The translations under genes were made by a program, and so were the position numbers. Positions 25,725 through 37,975 of a stretch of DNA of 64,000 bases are shown here, piece after piece. The notes under the pieces are model-generated. The model had not been told where the DNA came from, made no database searches, and worked only from the letters and a program-made list of their open reading frames with translations. The stretch's first letter is position 1. Each line of letters begins with the position of its first letter. Origin of the DNA: Azadirachta indica (taxonomy: Eukaryota > Streptophyta > Magnoliopsida > Sapindales > Meliaceae); contig CM040443.1 in the NCBI GenBank assembly GCA_022749755.1, positions 12,559,744 to 12,623,743 of the forward strand. The letters run 5' to 3'.

Positions 25725-27439
25725 TTTTGATGAAATGCCAATGCGTTTTCTCCGTATATGGCCTTTGTGACCTTCGACCGCCTCAATGGACGGGCCCAAT
25801 ATAAGAGTCTTTGACCCATCCACAATTTTCGCTGGTATTCAAGCCCTATTAAAACAGAAAACCCAATATAAGGAGCTTAACCAGACCTCGGCTTTAAGTG
25901 CTTTTACATTTAAAGATCGATACGCCTTTTATTTTCCCAAGTATTTGCCTTGTGTTAATCAGCATTACTCGTGCAAGGAATTGGGAATCTCGTCTACTTT
26001 GAATTCATTGAAAAATTAATTACTTTATTTTTACAAAAATATTAACTCGTTATAAAATTTTTGTAAAACTAAATTATTGGTTCAAGTTGATATTTGATGT
26101 TCACCGTTAAGGAATTATTGGATCTGTGGTCTAGTCAAAGCAAGCTTGGTAAGCTTCAATTGGATATATTTGTTATATATCTCACTTATAAATTTGTTTG
26201 CTTCATACTGTTCACCACTCACAAAGATGAGGATATGGGAATGCTATTGGCGAAGCTTAAGTCATAAAGAAATTGCTCTAATTTGAGTGATAAATAGGAG
26301 GAGTGAAGAAAACGAGTTTTTTGTCTCACAAAATATTTATGGTAGCAACTTCGTGGCGTATCAATAGCAAAAGTAGAATGTTATATCCTATTTTAGCTTT
26401 CATAACTTCTATTATATAGATTTTTGAAGATACAATTGAGGGCAATTTTCTTGTCTTACCAGGCCACGGTTATTTTGATGGTTAATAGCACTTAACTACT
26501 AAAATATGGGTAACTTTCCATCATCATCAGAAGTTATATAGTAATTAGTGTTACGGTTCATTTCATTTATGTAGCTTATTTTGTTGTATTGTTGAATTCA
26601 TCATTTGTCCCAAAAAAAAGTTATTTAATTTCAGTAATTCAACATAAACTATTAATTTGAATGACGTTCGAATAAAATTTAGAATATTTGTTTCTTAATA
26701 AACTAATTCTATACCAAATGAGATGACTTGAACTCTTAAGATGATGACTTGATGTGAGTTCTTTTGAGCCATCGAACGTAAATCCTTTTAATCAGAATGA
26801 AAATTTAAGATCTGCAATCCATGTAAAAACTTAAATAAGAAAAAAATTATGTTCTTTGCATAAGATGATATAAGTATATCGCTATACATATTATGCTTAT
26901 TTTAAAGATGAAAATAACCTTATCATACTTAACTTACTCTAAATTACGGAGGTTCACGATTTGATTCCATTTGGTTTGATTGATATTTCAAATTAAATTG
27001 AATCAAAATTCTATTCTTTAGTTCGTAATAGCAAATTAAATTGAATTAAATATTAGAATATGATTAAACTAAAAAGTTTTAATTCATTCCACTTTACAAC
27101 TAAGGATTGAGTTTGCACTTTTGTAAAATCTAATTTAAAAAAAATACATATATTTAGAGTTAGAATTAATCTCATGTTAATAAATCTATAATAATTCGGA
27201 TCATCAACCTATTACAATGTGTCACATATCTTTTTAAATTTAAAATTTTAAAAATTTATATATTTAACTATAATTTTTACTTTGGTTTATTTTAAATCGA
27301 ATATTTCATACATAAATACTAAAAATGAGACCAAGTTATTCAATTTTCAACTAAAAAAAAATTATTAGTATTTTTAAAATTAAAATAATGGATCGGATTA
27401 ATCAAATTTTTTTTTTAAATATTGCTCAAGTGTTCTTTT
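25725..27439. other. intergenic, no gene seen
   Basis: AT-rich spacer between the start of the DTW gene and the first unit of the tandem array. The open frame near 25786-26019 overlaps the DTW leader on the other strand and has no recognisable features. A tRNA-like GGATCTGTGGTCTAGTC near 26119 lacks a B box. Confidence 0.5.
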
Positions 27440-27569
27440 TCTAACTTAAAGTAACATCTCGGAAGTTTGAGTAGTAGCTGTATCTGTCTCGTAACCATAG
27501 GTTAAATTTGAGTTGAAAAACATTGTTGTTCAATTTCATATTCACCATTCCTATTAGTGATCGTTCTAC

Positions 27570-27909
27570 ATGGAAAAACATCCACTTTTATCGTCTGAAA
27601 CTACTCCTGATCCTGGAGGATCTGGAATGAGTTCGACTCCAGGAGGCCATGATGAAAAATCCTCATAGATTATCTGAAATTCCTAAATTTGTCTATGGTA
27701 TCGTTAAGAAATTCCTTGCACCAAGTGATCCTGATACTTTTCCGACGATTGGTAGCTGTTGGCCGTTTAATGGAAATAAACTTGCTGCATCATATAAGAC
27801 AACCGGAGGAATTACTGGAGCTGTAACGGGCAATAATAAAAGTGATCAGTCGTCAACCAATGCCAACGGCAGTGTCGAGATTTGTTGTTTTCCTTGGGGC
27901 AAAAAATGA
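27570..27909 (+). pseudogene. array copy A, frameshifted small Cys-tail protein
   Basis: Not a family I recognise. The ATG at 27570 opens MEKHPLLSSETTPDPGG and STPGGHDEK, matching copy D's PGPGGSRMRSTPRGH, then reaches a stop at once. One base too many in the A run at 27655-27659, compared with copy B, moves the rest into the next frame. That frame continues with IPKFVYGIVKKFL, the module SCWPFNGNKLAAS, DQSSTNANGS and the family tail VEICCFPWGKK, stopping at 27909. Everything after the indel is otherwise open, so the break is young, or an assembly error in a homopolymer. The 3' flank carries the conserved AGTAATTTCTTTGCAAG. Confidence 0.7.
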
Positions 27910-28100
27910 TTGAATTTGAATGCTTTTTATATGCCAAGGCACAGTAATTTCTTTGCAAGTTCATTATATTGTATGGAGTCATGTTTTTCCTTTTAACTAC
28001 AATAACGTTCTTATATTGTATGATTCCTTTTTCTTTTTCTTTTTTATATTTTGATTTCTTTTCATAAATATTATTCATAATTATATAATATTTATTTTAT

Positions 28101-28128
28101 GTATATATATATATATATATATATATAA
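28101..28128. repeat. (TA)n microsatellite between copies A and B
   Basis: TA dinucleotide run of about 14 units lying between the two pseudogene copies of unit 1. Confidence 0.85.
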
Positions 28129-28305
28129 TTTGTAAAGCCTAATTTCTTTGCAAGGACGTTGGGGTTCCCGGCGGTAGTATGAAACATATAAAAAGGTAGA
28201 AAAGTACAATTGTCCATTGGATGGTCAACTTGGAAGTCATCGCCTCTCTCTAAATCGGCTTTCTTTAAACTTTCTTGCATGTTCAATAAATACAATTGTA
28301 TAGAT

Positions 28306-28573
28306 ATGGGGTTCAAACGTATGGTATAAAGGTACTTCTGGTCCTGGAGCGTCTCGAACGAGGTCGACTCCATGATGAAACTCCTGATAGAGTATCTGAA
28401 GTTCCTAAATTTAAGATCTAACACGTGCAGCAGTTGGTCCTTTGATAGAAATAAACCTGAAGCATCAAACGAGAGAATTGGGGGAACTGGCAAAGGGAAG
28501 TGATCAGTCGTCAACCATTGCCAATGACTGTGTCAAGAGTGGTTGCCTTCCTCTTCCTGGCGGCAGAAAATAA
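28306..28573 (+). pseudogene. array copy B, decayed small Cys-tail protein
   Basis: DNA aligns with copy D from its start: GGTTCAAACGTATGGTATAA against GGTTCAAATGTATCGGATAA, then TCCTGGAGCGTCTCGAACGAG. The first frame ends after a few codons. In another frame SWSFDRNKPEASNERIGGTG is fully preserved, ending at a stop beside the DQSST block; the tail now reads SGCLPLPGGRK and has lost the paired cysteines. Several frame breaks and a deletion of the DEKVPEV spacer make it a clear pseudogene. The conserved 3' motif AGTAATTTCTTTTCAAG follows at 28604. Confidence 0.7.
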
Positions 28574-29149
28574 TTACTGAATTTGTTAGGCTGTCTCTCA
28601 CCACAGTAATTTCTTTTCAAGTTCATGCTATGGACTTCCATAATCCTTTATATTAAATTAAATAATTTTTATTATTCAATTAACTAATTGTTATTTTATG
28701 TTTCATTCTCCATTTTAATTTACAATTTTAACCTATATCTCGTAATTTTTTCATTTATACTACTAATTATATTTATTTATAATTTTAATTTTTGTTATAT
28801 GAAAAATTGTTATTAATATTTTTTTTTTTATTTTTTGTAAAAATAATTGACTACCACACCAAATCAAAAGACAAAAAAAAATTATATTATTAGTAGTTAT
28901 AATAAAATTTTAAAAATAATATTAAAAATTGAATAGACTTAGTTATTTGAATATCAATACTTGTATTCAAAATTAACTTACCCATAAAAATTCATATACA
29001 ATTTAACAAATAAATTTCAGAATAAAGTAAGAGACCCTCACAAAAATATAACATATTTTTCAATTTATTGATTAGTTTTTCTAATGAAAAATATCTTTAC
29101 GTAACAAAATTTTTAATATTTGTTAATAAGTTAACTATTAAATTTGTAG

Positions 29150-29930
29150 AATTTAATTAGTTCATATTTAGAAATAAAATTTGAAATTTAACTGTGGTGT
29201 GGAAATTGGATTAAGGAGTAATCGCATTCATTCGGGAACTGCTATAACCCAACCGCGGCCCATGGATCATTCGGCTCGTAGGTCTGGCCCAATTGTGTAA
29301 GGCCGACGAAAACCCACTACGCATGTTTGATTAGTTTTCCATTCGGCGACCGAGGCGGACCCGCAATTGTATTTATTTGTTCCCTATTTGTTATTTCTTG
29401 AATAAATCATTTATTAATCAATATTGACATACCATGAAGTCGTTTTATCTTGGTAGTTGATCTTCAATCATTTTCACTAATTATTTTGGTGATAAAATCA
29501 ATTGATAATAGACGCCTTATTATCATATAATTTTTGCTTTCTTCATTGACTTGAGAAAAGATTCTTTAATTTGTTCTTTTGTTGTGATATGCTTAAATAA
29601 ATAATTCCATTAATCAAATCTTTTGTCACATTTGATGCTTGAAAAATTTTTATGGATTTTTAAATAGCATTTAATGGTTGAGAGATTTTTATAAATTTTT
29701 AGAATTTTAAGTTATATAATTATCTATAAATATGATATTTGAAATGATTTTATAAACTTATCATCATCACATTAAAATAAAAATTTTTAATTGTTATATT
29801 TGACAAAAAAGTCAAGAGCATTAAAATATATTTTAGTTTAAAAATTTTAGTATGCACTAATTTTATAGTAACAAAATTTTAAGGATACTTGTTAAATGAA
29901 ATTTTTGGTGTTTATAACAGTTAAAGATTT
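29150..29930 (+). repeat. array downstream flank, copy R1
   Basis: Shares long blocks with R2 and R3: GGATTAAGGAGTAATCGCAT, TCTGGCCC, GTAAGGC.GA, then GATATGCTTAAATAAATAAT and AATTTTAGTATGCACTAATT. It extends further upstream into R2-like AT-rich sequence from about 28960. No coding potential is seen. It marks the 3' part of unit 1. Confidence 0.75.
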
Positions 29931-31020
29931 GACATTTTTTACAATTTACTTATGATGCATTTTATATTTTACTATCAATTATATATTTCAATAACTAGAG
30001 TCCAACTTAGTACATTCTCGTACGTATATACATTAAGACCCAGTCTGCATTAAAAATTTTTTTATCTCCTGTTTGGTTAAAAAAAAAAAAATTATCTGTT
30101 GAATTAAAATTACAAATAATTTAGTACAGTATAATCAGATTTGGCCCATCCTCCCTACAAGTAAGACAAGTTAAGCACACAAGAACCTTTGGGTTGGTTG
30201 TATGCCAAAAAGCCCAATTCTTGTAAAGTGCCTTAGGCAGATATTTTTGACCTCATTGCAAATAATTGCCCTTACGTAATCTTAGCCCTCTATTTGTCTA
30301 AAAGAGAGGTGCAATCTTAGCTATTGATTCATGAACCACCAGCCATTTTCCAAAATTGAGCAACCGTTTGTCTATCTTCTTGCTTTGTCTTCTTTCCGCG
30401 TTCTTTAGCTTTGACTTTTATATAATTTCCACTGCATGCAATACATCCTAACAAATTTAAAAGGCCTACTTTAGTTCAGTGATTGTCCTAAACCCAACTC
30501 AGTGCTGCACGGTCACAAGTCTCTTATTTTAGTCCATTGACATAGGCCCAACCTACACAGAGTATTATTATTTTTGGATATAAAATGATAAATTAGATGA
30601 TCAAAAATAAATTTATTTATTAAAAATTTTACCAAAAATATAAATGCTACTTTATTATCTTTTATTATTATTGTAACTCGATTAAATATGTGATTAATAA
30701 AGTTAACTTTATATATTTTAATAGGGTAAATTCTCGATTAGCTCTCAAAATTTAAAAATTTATCCGTGAAGCCTATTTTTTAATTTAGATAATGGTAAAT
30801 TTTATTTTTTGAGAGCAAAATTATATTTTAACATAATAATATTAAAAAAATTATTAAAATATCCAAAAGATAAAATTAGAATTACAAAAATATCCGAGAG
30901 TAATTTTCTTTTTTAAAACTATTCAACACAATGGACGATTTTGCCCATCATCAAATACTTTAATCCATTTTATCCAAAATTTGCTCTCAATTTTGTTTCC
31001 CTAAAATCCTAAATACTCTT

Positions 31021-31447
31021 AGGGTCCGTTTGGTATAACTTTTTAAATAGAACTTTTCAAAGTAAAGCTTTTACCTGTAAAACTTTTATGAGTAGAGCTT
31101 TTAGTAAAAATTAATTAATCGTTTGGTCGTTACAAATTACTTTTGAGAAAAATTTGAATAATTACTTTAATAGACAAATTTTTAATATTTTATTTGCAAG
31201 AAATTACGTAAAATTTTTAAAATAAAATAAGGGTATTTTAGATAATTTCACCTTTTAAAAAAGTTGGGAAAGTTCTACTGTCATAAGCTCAAATTTTGGA
31301 CTTCTTCCAATAGAAGAAAAACAGCTTTTTTAATTGCCGAAAACTCTTTTTCATTGTCAACCAAACGACATTAAAAAATTTAAAAAAGGTTTTTATCATT
31401 AAAAAATTTCTTTTGACTAATGAAAAAGTCAAATCAAACGGGCACTT
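31021..31447. mobile_element. hAT-like MITE
   Basis: The left end AGGGTCCGTTTGGT and the right end, read in reverse complement as AGTGCCCGTTTGATT, share the CCGTTTG core typical of plant hAT-type MITEs. The interior has subterminal copies of the same theme (CGTTTGGTCG near 31120; CCAAACGACATT near 31361) and no transposase. Flanking CTCTTA and CACTTA may be a decayed target duplication. Confidence 0.6.
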
Positions 31448-32035
31448 ACCCAACTGATTTATCTAAATAAACTCAAAATTTTTCTTAAACTCAATTGTGC
31501 CTCAACTCACTCGTAATTAAATTGACAGACTTTAAATTAACCGTTCCAATTGAGATACACCAAAGATGAGTTTTTGCATAGTTTTTAGGTAGTTTTTTGT
31601 TATAATCTCGAATTTTTAACGAGTTGTGAATGTGGGTAGAGTGTGAATTGAATTTAAGATTGTTTACAGTGTTTTGAATGAATAATTTGTAGAACATTGA
31701 ACAATATTTCACGAAAATGCAAAAAAAAAAAAAAAAAAAAGTCGATGCGGGCGGAGTTTGGCTACCAGGATGGTACACAGGCGAGATTGTTTGCTGCCTG
31801 CCTGAATACAAACTATCACTGAGCCCCCTCCATTGAAAATATTTCACACACCCTGCAAGATAAACAAATTTGGTTAAGTCCTAAATAGTTTCAAAAAATT
31901 TGTAAAACAGCAACCCACAGGTTTAGAGATAAAAATATTATAATGACCTAGCATCATTTATAGCCAAGCTCCCTCCTTGCGGTCATCTTCTTTGACTCCA
32001 CCATCTTCTTTGACTCCACCACCTTCCCACTAGTG

Positions 32036-32703
32036 TCAACTATACCAAGTTCCCTCATTGCTCCACATTGAATTGGGGATTTTTTTTTTTTTGGATTTAA
32101 TTATCAATTGAAATTTTCTTTTATTTAATTTATCGAATTGGGGATTTTTTCTAAAGTTTTGGTTTAGGATTTGTTGAGGAATCAAATAAATGGGAAGAAG
32201 GAGTGGATGAGGAATCAAACTTGGTTGAATCATCGAAGGAATCAAATAATTAAGATTTTTAAGCCTCTGCCCTTCCATCTCCACTTTTGGATACGGACCA
32301 AACGTCAACCTGGTAATCAATGCGAACTTCATACAAGAGAATCGGGTGTGTATGTCTCTAATAAGATACCATAACACCTGATTAGCCCCAACTGTCTCAA
32401 CCACGTGTAGAAGAATCGTATGTACTAGGTTGTCCAAAAAGTGCCAAAATTGGAGGTCTAAAAAATGGCTGAAGCATGTATCTCTAAACAATGCCGTTGT
32501 CTTGCAGTCAACTTTTGTCGTATTGTCTCCAAAACTTTATATTTCGATAACGATGTGACTACGGCAGAAAAGTGATCGACTTTCTTTGTCTTCAACGTGC
32601 TCGTGATAGTAACCATATCTCCCTGCTTATAAATAAAATAAAATAAATTAATTTTACCAATTTCCAAAAAAAAAATATGTGTCAAAATCAAACAATAAAT
32701 CAT
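32036..32703 (-). pseudogene. DUF1985-type transposon protein relic
   Basis: The minus strand encodes DHFSAVVTSLSKYKVLETI in one frame, then after a one-base shift near 32490 LFRDTCFSHFLDLQFWHFL, VHTILLHVVE and CMKFALITRLTFGP. This order, ending in FALITGL-like sequence, is that of the DUF1985 domain found in plant Mutator-like elements that carry an Ulp1-type protease. Stops and shifts break it, and no transposase or protease part is visible nearby. I read it as a fragment of a captured or transposon-borne gene. Assignment rests on motif resemblance only. Confidence 0.6.
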
Positions 32704-32767
32704 TATTTGCGTACATTCTGTTTCACTTAAAACTGTGGGTAAACACGAAACTACAAATATAACGTAT

Positions 32768-33125
32768 TCGAAAGTGAAAATACTTGCTACTCAAAACTAC
32801 TAAATATACATTACTCGAAACTCAAAATATTTGACTTGAAAGTAAAAATTTTCCTTACTCGAAACCACTGATAATAGCTAAGTTGAAATTTCAAATACCA
32901 TTGACTCAAAAGTATGTATGCAACATTGCTCAAAACTTTGAATTATGTCCAGATTGTAGTTTTGAGTGATGTTGCATGCATACTTTCAAGCATCATTTTT
33001 ACTCGAAAGTGAAATAACGACTCTCCTTCAAACAACGTTTGTACTCGAAAGTTCTTCGGCACTTTCGAGTTAAATATTTATTTGACTTTCGAGTAAAAAT
33101 GACACTCGAAAGACACTCGAAAGTG
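32768..33125. repeat. patch of ACTCGAAAG(T) repeats in both orientations
   Basis: At least a dozen exact or one-to-two-mismatch copies of ACTCGAAAGT, several inverted (ACTTTCGAGT near 33063 and 33081), are spread over about 360 bp at irregular spacing. The last copies at 33104 and 33113 are directly adjacent. The patch lies immediately upstream of the DUF1985 relic on its strand, so it may be the sub-terminal or promoter part of that element. Confidence 0.7.
32905..32990. repeat. 33 bp inverted repeat (hairpin), 20 nt loop
   Basis: The left arm (32905-32937) and right arm (32958-32990) pair at 28 of 33 positions, sharing AGTATG.ATGCAACAT and CTCAAAACT. A transcript from either strand would fold into one long stem with a short loop. 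It sits inside the ACTCGAAAG repeat patch and contains two opposed copies of its motif. Confidence 0.75.
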
Positions 33126-35369
33126 CAAGGATCAGGATGATAGGTTCATCTCGGCCAAAATTTCTGCGATTTTCACACAAATTGAGTCCAATTATCAACA
33201 AGTTTTATTCACAAACTCCCAAATTTCAAAACACATTACTTCTAACACCTATTTCGTTCAAATTCCTTAAATTTTCATACTAATGATTTTTAGAATTTAC
33301 ATAATATGTTTGAACCCTAACCTGTTTCAAAGCAAATCAAAGAACCAATATTATATGTATCGTGTGCACCACCGTCAATTGCCACTGTCAAACACCATCG
33401 CTCTCCGGTGATAATCAAAATTCACTATTCGCTCGAAAGGAAGTACACGCTTAAATGTAAAGGAAAGAGAGGAAGTCTAACTTTGCTATCGGTATAAGGG
33501 CTTTTTGGTTCAAATAAATGAATTTAGGACATTTTTGAATGAATTTATGTTGGAAGGGTATATTTGAATTTTGTTTATAAAAGGAGGACATTTTGGGTTA
33601 TTTTTCTTGTATCTTGGTTGGAATACTAGATTTTGGAATACTGAATTGCTTGGAGATTATTTTAAAAAAAATACATATTTAATTTTATTTTAAAAATTAT
33701 TATTATTATTATTATTTTTATTTTTATTTTGTAATGGCCCCACCATTTCTATTGCCAAACATTCTGTAGTATTATAATGAAAACATGCCAAAAAATTGAT
33801 TTCACTGTTATGTAATGGGTAAATATTTAAACTTTGAGGATAGTAAGGTATTTGCAAAAATTTTGAGGGGTAATAAAATATTTGCCTATTTTTAATATAA
33901 AATAAAACAAACTACGGCAATGTTAAAATAAATTTTAAATTTAAGCAATTATATATCTTTTTATGTTGAATGATAATTTATTATAAAATTAAATATATTT
34001 TAAAATCATTAAAAAGAATATATGAAGTACATATAACTATACATTTAAAGAAATTTGTATGTTTTAGAAGAAATGAGATAAATTTTTTTATGTACTTTTG
34101 TATTTTACGTTCAATTTTTAAAAAAAATCAAAAAAGAAGATGCACTCAAAATATATGTTTAATTACAATTGTTGTTGACGAAGAAATCTGATTAACAATA
34201 TAAAACAATAACTTGATAGTAACTTGAGATATAATATGTAAGGATAAAAAAAAAACAAATATCAAATAAATGATATGGTTCAGTGTGAATTGCCTACGTT
34301 CATAGGTAGAATGGTTGAGGAGATTTTATTAATGAATAAATATGTAAGGTTGTCGCAATACTAAACAAAGTCCTCTCTCTTCTCTTTTGATCTTTTTTCT
34401 CTCGCTCTATTATTCTCTTGTTTCTTCTCTCTCTTGTTTTGCATCTCCCTCCTCTATCTCTCAACCACCCACTTTACTTTGTAGAGTTTCAACTAAGTAG
34501 AAATTGATTAGCTTATCTTTTAAAGTTTACACAAAATTCTCAAAAAATAAAGATATTGTCTACATATTATACCTAACTAGTACTTTTTCTTTAAAATAGA
34601 CTTTCAGATGTTGATTGGGCCTTGGTGGATTTGGGTTGGACGTGCTAGACATGTCTTTAAGGTTGCAGGGCTGGGATTAAACTTGTCGGACTTATTTGAT
34701 GAACTCTTGAACTTGGCAGCTAAATACGTAATTTTGACAAAATTAGTTTATTTTTCATTCAAAAACATCCTCGGACAAAATACGGTATTCTAGAACAAAA
34801 TTTATTCCCTATTCTTTTAAGAACGTGCTGAGATAAAATGAGGCGTCATAGGAAAATATTTATCCCTTTTTGTCTTTAAAAGTATCCTAGTACAAAATAA
34901 AATGTCCTAATTCAAAATTATGTGCTTATCTCTTCTAAGATGATGACAAGCTCTTATTTTAAAATTACCTCTCATTAACCACTAGATTTTATAATCACCA
35001 GAATAATATTATAACCAAATTTAAAAATAATTTATTCTTAATATGCATAACTCTAAATTTAACTGGTAACTTATATGGTCAGATATGAATAAATTATTTT
35101 AATATTTTTATCGTAAATTATAAAAAAAAAATTAGCTTTAATAAGTTAAACAAATAAATTAAAATATATTAATGGATAAATAAGTAATCTGTCATTTCAT
35201 TACTTGATAAATATTACCTATTACTTTAATTACCAATTAATTATAACATTTTTTCTTTTAATTTAAAGAATGATTAACTGATAAGTTGCCGACACCAAGA
35301 TTTTTAACCCATCATTATAGAATTTCCATGTTTATGACTTCTTAAATCATAAAATTTTTAGAAACATTT

Positions 35370-35704
35370 TATAATTGCAGTGATGATCTGTTCAGTCGAT
35401 GGGCCTTTGACCAGTAAACCAAAACAGACGACCGCATTGACAAAATAATAACAATAAAATAATTGAAAAAAATGAAAATAAAACCAATCACGTAGAAATG
35501 GAGAGAGAGGTAAAAGTCTACCAGTCAATGAGACTTGATGAAATCCTCTTTCTCGAAACTTCATAAGTAGCTTCGCAGAAGTTGAGTTAGTAGCTTTATC
35601 TGTGTCTCCTGCTTTTGTTTGATGAGCTTGCAAAGTTGAAGCGAGTTGAAAAATCTCGCCATTCCTAGTGTGGTGTGTGCTAGCTGTTGTTGGGGATCAC
35701 AGAA
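35370..35704 (+). promoter_or_regulatory. conserved leader upstream of array copy C
   Basis: The segment holding ATTGCAGTGATGATCTGTTCAG matches the region 38530-38560 before copy D (ATTGCAGAAATGACGTGTTCAG). A later block, GAGTTAGTAGCTTTATCTGT, matches GAGTAGTAGCTGTATCTGT before copy A. Conservation of non-coding DNA in three units suggests promoter or 5' leader. The shared TTGCAG could be a splice acceptor of an untranslated exon, which would put an intron upstream. Confidence 0.4.
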
Positions 35705-36097
35705 ATGGCTGCACAACATTCAAATGAAGAAGGTTATAAAAGTATCGATGGTATTGATAATGATACTACTCGTGGTCCTCCCTCTCTAAGAGACTCTGAG
35801 TTTCCTCTCAAAACTTCTGAACTTCATAGATTTGCTGGTTCGAAGGATGGTGATCCACTTACTGTTAGGCGGCGCGACGTCGTTCCCACAGAGTCCGGTT
35901 GGTCGTTTGACAGAAATAAACCTCCATCACATGTTGATATACTTAGCCAAGTGAATCATACGGGAATTGGAAATGGAGTAACTGGGAATGGGAGTGTACC
36001 TGCAGGTAAGAACCCAAGTCAGTCCCAGTCAACAACTGCGGCTGATAGTGTCGAGATCAGTTGCTGCTGGTGCTGCTTTCCTTGGGGCAGAAAATGA
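35705..36097 (+). CDS. array copy C, intact unknown protein with Cys-rich tail (130 aa)
   Basis: I do not recognise this protein. One exon, ATG at 35705, 130 aa. Order: a polar, probably disordered N-terminal half (SIDGIDNDTTRG, PLTVRRRDVV), a module GWSFDRNKPPS at 65-75, a Gly/Asn-rich stretch (TGIGNGVTGNGS), a Ser/Gln run (NPSQSQSTTAADS), and the tail VEISCCWCCFPWGRK at 116-130 with four cysteines. There is no signal peptide or membrane helix. The Cys-Trp-Phe tail could be S-acylated and hold the protein to a membrane, or bind metal; this is a guess. It is the only copy with both module and canonical tail in one frame, so it best represents the family. The conserved 3' motif follows at about 36125. 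Confidence 0.6.
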   Translation: MAAQHSNEEGYKSIDGIDNDTTRGPPSLRDSEFPLKTSELHRFAGSKDGDPLTVRRRDVVPTESGWSFDRNKPPSHVDILSQVNHTGIGNGVTGNGSVPAGKNPSQSQSTTAADSVEISCCWCCFPWGRK

Positions 36098-37439
36098 GCG
36101 AATTTGAAGCATATCTTAATGACAATAATTTCCTTTCCTTTTTCAAGTTCATTGTATGATATGATTTTCATTTTAAAGCAAATTTTTTCTTATATGAACT
36201 CTAATGTTGTGATTCCTATTTTAAACTTAGATTAATTGTTATATGAACTTTAATGGTGTGAATTTTCGTTTGCATGTAATAAAACAATGTGCTTTTGGAC
36301 AGAAGTATTATTAGGAGAAAATACTATCGTCATATATATAAAAACAAATATCCTAATTCTAAAATTTTATTTTCTATTCTACTTCTAATATACATCAAAT
36401 TACAAAACTCAGTTAGAATACTAACGTAAACTTTATTAATACAATTTATGTAAGTTGATTTATCCCTCGTTAAATTAATTTGCAATTTTTTACGTAGAAC
36501 TCAAAAAATCTATACTAGTATTATTAGATCCATCAACCGTGGAGAGTTTTAGATGATTAATTTTAGAGTTTGGAAATGCAGAAATTATTAGGAATCTTAA
36601 AAGATTTTATTTTATTTGGTTATAATTTATGATTTTCTATTTTGATGATTATATGAATTTTGATTAATTCTGTCAATACTAGAGTTTTTGATAACATAGT
36701 TTATGATTTTGGAATTTTTTTTATATTTTTGGTGAAATATACTTTAATTTTTTATTTGTATTTTAATTTATGAAATTAATTTAGATAAAACGCTAATGGA
36801 CCTTAAAATAAACTCGTAAAATATGTTTAAATGATCTCTAAACTTAAATAAAAAAGATTTTGATTTGAGCAAGACAGAACTAAATCAATCCCCACCGATT
36901 TACTTTAGATTTGTTCTACACTTTGATTCATTTCGGATGCGTTTCCATAAACCCGAACAGTTGTATTCGGATTTCAAGTTCATGCAAAACTGAAAATGCC
37001 CACCCGGAATGGAAAAGAATCCTAAAAACACAACTTCCTTCAATTAATATAACTATTACACCCCTCCAAATATTTGATCTTTCAATTTTACTATTTTTAT
37101 AATTAAATTAATTATTTGTATCTTATGTTTTGTTCTTTATATTCATTTATAATTTAATTTTATCTCCTCGTTTTAGGACAACTCATATTTATTATTGGCA
37201 ATTTTAATAGAAATTTAGAGATAATATTAAGTTGAAGAAACTTAGATATATGAATATCAAACTAAAATTGTGTCCAAAATCAAATTATCCATCAAAATTT
37301 ATATATAATTCAAATCATGAATTTTAAATAAAATAAGAGATGCGTATAAAATATAAATTCTTCAATGATTATTTTGCGGTAGAAAATATATTTACATGGT
37401 TAAATTTTAAAAATTTGTTTATCAATAACAATTCAACTT

Positions 37440-37975
37440 TTAGAATTTGATTAGAGCACATATAAAAATTAAAACTTAATTAATTTTTATGTGGACTGGA
37501 CTAAGGAGCGACTGCATTCACTCGGTAAATCCAATATACCACAACCGGAATCAATCGGGTTGTGGGCCAGGTCTTCATATCTGAAAGGCTCAAGTCAGCC
37601 CACTCAATCGCTAATTGAGGCCTTACTATTTTACAATTTTACTTTCATCTTAGACTTCGGAAAATATTTTTTGTTCGTGTTGTGATATGCTTAGATAAAA
37701 AATTCTACTAATCAAGTGTTTTATCATAATTTAATGGCAAAGAGACTGTTAAGAGTTTCAAATTATATGATTACTACTAAAAATGATTTTGAATAGTTTT
37801 GAAGATTTATTATAAACACATTCCTTTAAAGTAAAGATTTTTAATTGTGATATTTGACAAAAAGTCATCGATCTTCCAACATCTTAATTTAAAATTTTAG
37901 TATATATTAATTTCACATTTACTAATCAGATTTTTAAGGATATTCATTAAGAAATTTTTTTAGTGTTTTAAAATT
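37440..37975 (+). repeat. array downstream flank, copy R2
   Basis: Matches R1 and R3: GGACTAAGGAGCGACTGCAT, GGGCCAGGTCTTCA, AGTCAGCCCACT, GATATGCTTAGATAAAAAAT, GAGACTGTTAAGAGTTTCAA. The last block is closer to R3 than to R1, so R2 and R3 share a later common origin. Non-coding. Confidence 0.8.

Larger units (their letters stand above)
30000..35369. other. 5.4 kb insert inside the array
   Basis: Sequence unlike the array units separates units 1 and 2. It holds a hAT-like MITE (31021-31447), a poly-A run (31721-31740), a decayed DUF1985-type transposon fragment on the minus strand (32036-32703), and an ACTCGAAAG repeat patch with a hairpin (32768-33125). The rest is AT-rich without a recognisable gene. 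It probably grew by nested insertions after the first duplication. Confidence 0.6.

Noticed and set aside
26119..26165. tRNA-like GGATCTGTGGTCTAGTC
   Set aside because: No B-box (GGTTCGAxTCC) at the right distance and no cloverleaf pairing.
28092..28514. 140-codon open frame on the minus strand
   Set aside because: It is the antisense of pseudogene copy B plus a TA microsatellite (its end is an IY repeat); no recognisable features.
31491..31847. 118-codon minus-strand frame
   Set aside because: Built around a poly-A run that gives poly-Phe; no conserved features.
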